Both the position numbers and the translations under genes were made by a program. A stretch of DNA of 15,626 bases, taken from NCBI GenBank assembly GCA_947259605.1, contig CAMYMX010000021.1:1-15626 (forward strand), given 5' to 3'. The notes under the pieces are model-generated. The model was not told the DNA's origin. It made no database searches and worked only from the letters and a program-made list of their open reading frames with translations. This stretch comes from an uncultured Polyangiaceae bacterium. GTDB lineage: Bacteria; Myxococcota_A; Polyangia; Polyangiales; Houyiibacteriaceae. This document shows, piece after piece, positions 13,587 to 15,626 of the stretch. The number at the start of each line of letters is the position of its first letter. Positions within the stretch are counted from its first letter, which is position 1.

Positions 13587-14944
13587 GCGGCGTTTTTCCA
13601 CGGTGAGCTTAGATGCGTCCCGTCTCCGAGCAACCGCCCGCTCACGCGGTCAATGATCACGACCTCGCAACGAAGCTGACCGAGCGCTCGGCCGACTCTC
13701 TCGAGGTCAGCGCGCTCGATGCCGGAGACATGAGATGGTCTGAGCAAGACGCGACGCCAACCCGGCTGACGATCCGGATCGTGAACCGCGTCGACGGCAA
13801 TGACCACGCGCACGCGGCCGTAGCGCCGCATGGTGAGCGCGCGCATCTCATCGAGCCAGGCGCCCATGGTTGGAGGCGCGAACACCACCAGCGCCGCGGG
13901 CCCGCGCGGGTCGACCTCGGCCAAGAAGCGCTTCATCCCGCTCCCGCTCGCGGACGAGTATCGCGAGGAGGTCATTACCTTGTGTAGGGCCTCAGAGCGA
14001 TCCGAGGTCGCCTCCGGCGAGCCATCCGCTGCAAACTGCCATTCCGATCCGAGCGCCTCTTCTTCGATCGCCGCCCGCGCCGCCGCGGCGGCCGCTTCGT
14101 CATGCGCGCCGGCGACGAGATAGGCGACCGTCCGTCGAGCGCGGCTCAAGGCCCGCTCCGGAACACGCACCATCAACTTCCTAGTGCGCCCAAACACTTT
14201 CCAATGAATGAAGCGCGCTGAATCGCCCGGGACATACCTTCGGAGCTCGACCCGGTCGCCGTCCTCGAGCCCCATCGGATGCGGAAACTCCTCGCCTCCC
14301 GTGAGCGAGGTCAGGACCGGCAGACGCCGAATGCCGCCGAGGTGAGGGAGCACCTGGATCGGACCCGGCTGACGATGCCTCAACGCGATCCGGGCCAGGC
14401 CGAAAGCATCTTGGATCACCAACCGGCGCGTGACGGATTCGAAGATGCCGCGCTGACGAAGGGTCACCCGCTCTCGCAAACGCCCGGCTGCGGACTCAGG
14501 CTCGAGTGGCAGCGCGTTCGGCACCTCCCAAGACCAGCGCAACTGCACCAAGGGCAACCACCACATCGACGGTAGCGAAAATCCCGTCAGCAGAGGCGTA
14601 CCCGTCTCGAAGGTCGACGTGCGCCATGAAAACGATGCGCGCCTGAGCCAGAAAGAAAGCGCAAGCCCGCTCGACACGACGAGCAAAGTCGAGATCAGCA
14701 GCAGGCCGGCTCCGCCGTAGCCAAGCACGAGAAGGACCAGGTCGAGCTTTTTGAAGCCGAAGCTGACGAGGGCCACCGACGCGACGAGGGCGAGCGCCAG
14801 TCCCAGCCAAGTGAGCGGCCAAAGATCAGAGACCCGGCGAGCGACACCCCGGATACGCGCCATCGGCGGCGCTTTCGGCGGCGAAACTGCCTGCAATTGG
14901 CTCATGAGTCTGATCGTGCCACGCGAGCCTTCAAGCTCAACCAT
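13583..14944 (-). CDS. DUF58-domain protein
   Basis: This 453-residue protein has two adjacent N-terminal membrane helices (about 43-63 and 67-99), a beta-rich extracytoplasmic or cytoplasmic middle part, and the DUF58 core. The core motif starts at RRYVPGDSARFIHWK (235-249) and continues with FGRTRKLMVRVPE to 263. It matches the family pattern R.Y..GD..R.I.W...AR...L. After it the VWA-like half has TVAYLVAGAHDE rather than a DxSxS metal-binding motif, so it may not bind Mg2+. An Ala-rich helix (284-291) follows. DUF58 proteins are regularly encoded with MoxR and transglutaminase genes, as here. The ATG at 14944 has GGAG about ten bases upstream; a second ATG at 14905 is possible. This is the first gene of the operon. 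Confidence 0.93.
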   Translation of the reverse strand: MVELEGSRGTIRLMSQLQAVSPPKAPPMARIRGVARRVSDLWPLTWLGLALALVASVALVSFGFKKLDLVLLVLGYGGAGLLLISTLLVVSSGLALSFWLRRASFSWRTSTFETGTPLLTGFSLPSMWWLPLVQLRWSWEVPNALPLEPESAAGRLRERVTLRQRGIFESVTRRLVIQDAFGLARIALRHRQPGPIQVLPHLGGIRRLPVLTSLTGGEEFPHPMGLEDGDRVELRRYVPGDSARFIHWKVFGRTRKLMVRVPERALSRARRTVAYLVAGAHDEAAAAAARAAIEEEALGSEWQFAADGSPEATSDRSEALHKVMTSSRYSSASGSGMKRFLAEVDPRGPAALVVFAPPTMGAWLDEMRALTMRRYGRVRVVIAVDAVHDPDRQPGWRRVLLRPSHVSGIERADLERVGRALGQLRCEVVIIDRVSGRLLGDGTHLSSPWKNAA

Positions 14945-14989
14945 TGGAATAAGGCTCCGACGACCCGGGTTTGGGTCTCGGGAGGTGTC

Positions 14990-15017
14990 TTGACAGGCCT
15001 AGAGCCAGGGGTAACCT
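14990..15017 (+). promoter_or_regulatory. sigma70-like promoter of the ABC ATPase gene
   Basis: TTGACA (14990-14995), a perfect -35 match, is followed after 16 bases by TAACCT (15012-15017), a partial -10 match. The element lies in the 117-base region between the divergent DUF58 and ABC genes, about 45 bases before the ABC start codon. No equally good promoter was seen for the DUF58 operon in that region. Confidence 0.45.
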
Positions 15018-15061
15018 CCGCCAGCCCAGGAAAAAGCAACGGATCACGCGCGAGGGAGTTT

Positions 15062-15626
15062 ATGAGCGATGTGATGATCGATGCGCGGGACTTGACCAAG
15101 CACTACGGTACGGTCGCCGCGCTCCGGAACGCCAGTTTTCAAGTGAATCGCGGAGAAGTCGTCGGTTTCCTCGGACCCAATGGAGCCGGGAAAACCACGA
15201 CGATGAAGATTCTGACCTGCTTCATCGCGCCTTCCGGAGGAACGGCCCAGGTGGGCGGCGCCGACATCTTCGAGGACCCGATCGCCGTCCGCGAGCTCAT
15301 CGGCTATCTGCCCGAGAGCACGCCGCTCTACACCGAGATGTTGGTGCTCGAGTATCTACAGTTCGTGGGGAAGATGCGGGGGCTTCGCGGTGCCGGTCTG
15401 GAGGCAAGGCTTCGCCGCGTCGTGGAGGAAACCAGCCTCGGCGAGGTCATCGGCAAAAGCATTGGCGAGCTTTCGAAGGGCTTTCGCCAGCGTGTCGGTC
15501 TTGCACAGGCACTGATTCACGAGCCGCCCGTGCTGATCCTCGATGAGCCGATGAGCGGCCTCGACCCGAACCAGGCCTCTGAGATTCGGGAGTTGATTCG
15601 GGAGATCGGTCGAGAGCGTACGATCA
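15062..15626 (+). CDS. ABC transporter ATP-binding protein, ABC-2/GldA-like (3' end cut off by window edge)
   Basis: The 188 visible residues form most of an ABC ATPase domain, which powers an ABC-2-type membrane permease from the cytoplasmic side. Walker A GPNGAGKT is at 38-45, the signature LSKGF at 137-141 (in place of LSGGQ, common in this branch), Walker B VLILDEP at 157-163 and the D-loop SGLD at 165-168. The Q-loop region reads GYLPESTPLYTEM (81-93), with Glu85 where other ABC proteins have Gln. This form is typical of GldA-like ATPases, often linked with gliding motility-type or polysaccharide export modules in Bacteroidota and deltaproteobacteria. The ATG at 15062 is preceded by GAGGGAG. 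The permease is probably encoded to the right of the window. Substrate is unknown. Confidence 0.9.
   Translation, partial: MSDVMIDARDLTKHYGTVAALRNASFQVNRGEVVGFLGPNGAGKTTTMKILTCFIAPSGGTAQVGGADIFEDPIAVRELIGYLPESTPLYTEMLVLEYLQFVGKMRGLRGAGLEARLRRVVEETSLGEVIGKSIGELSKGFRQRVGLAQALIHEPPVLILDEPMSGLDPNQASEIRELIREIGRERTI

Noticed and set aside
14962..14977. Inverted repeat GACCC/GGGTC in the DUF58-ABC intergenic region, as an operator
   Set aside because: Only five base pairs with GC-rich arms; likely by chance in this composition.
1..15626. CRISPR arrays, tRNA or rRNA genes, insertion sequences, phage genes
   Set aside because: No regularly spaced repeats, cloverleaf-like stretches, transposase motifs or phage genes were seen on either strand.

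Overview
The window is GC-rich DNA, densely packed with genes on both strands. It carries a soluble Hanks-type Ser/Thr kinase, a BolA/monothiol glutaredoxin pair, a MoxR/DUF58/transglutaminase operon, a polyphosphate-glucokinase-like ROK kinase and a membrane pyrophosphatase. This mix and the codon bias fit a deltaproteobacterial (Myxococcota-like) chromosome; that placement is inference from gene content only. No transposase, integrase, CRISPR array, tRNA or rRNA was seen, and the region looks like ordinary vertically inherited chromosome.

Layout. (1) 1-4468, minus strand: hppA (ion-pumping pyrophosphatase), then pgi, then a ROK kinase that runs off the left edge. pgi and the ROK gene overlap by 4 bases. 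Two stem-loops separate hppA from pgi. (2) 4597-5526, minus strand: a solitary fabD. (3) 5564-7749, plus strand: a small membrane protein, bolA, grxD and a Ser/Thr kinase, the last three almost contiguous. (4) 7753-8313, minus strand: a VTT/TVP38-like membrane protein, convergent with the kinase. (5) 8386-14944, minus strand: a four-gene operon of DUF58 protein, transglutaminase-like membrane protein, MoxR ATPase and an exported TPR protein, with overlaps or short gaps throughout. (6) 15062-15626, plus strand: the ATPase of an ABC-2/GldA-like transporter, divergent from the operon and cut by the right edge.

How the genes work together. The left block joins glucose phosphorylation (possibly polyphosphate-driven) and isomerisation to fructose-6-phosphate with a PPi-driven ion pump, so phosphoanhydride energy links it loosely. 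BolA and CGFS glutaredoxin are a known Fe-S partner pair. The MoxR operon is a known but poorly understood type of envelope-associated module, and its TPR protein is the least explained member.

The best candidates for unexplained structure are a pair of related stem-loops at 2343-2385 and 8353-8393, just after or across stop codons. They share an identical arm and show a compensatory base-pair change. The TPR protein tied to the MoxR operon is the second. I did not find a clearly new multi-gene system.
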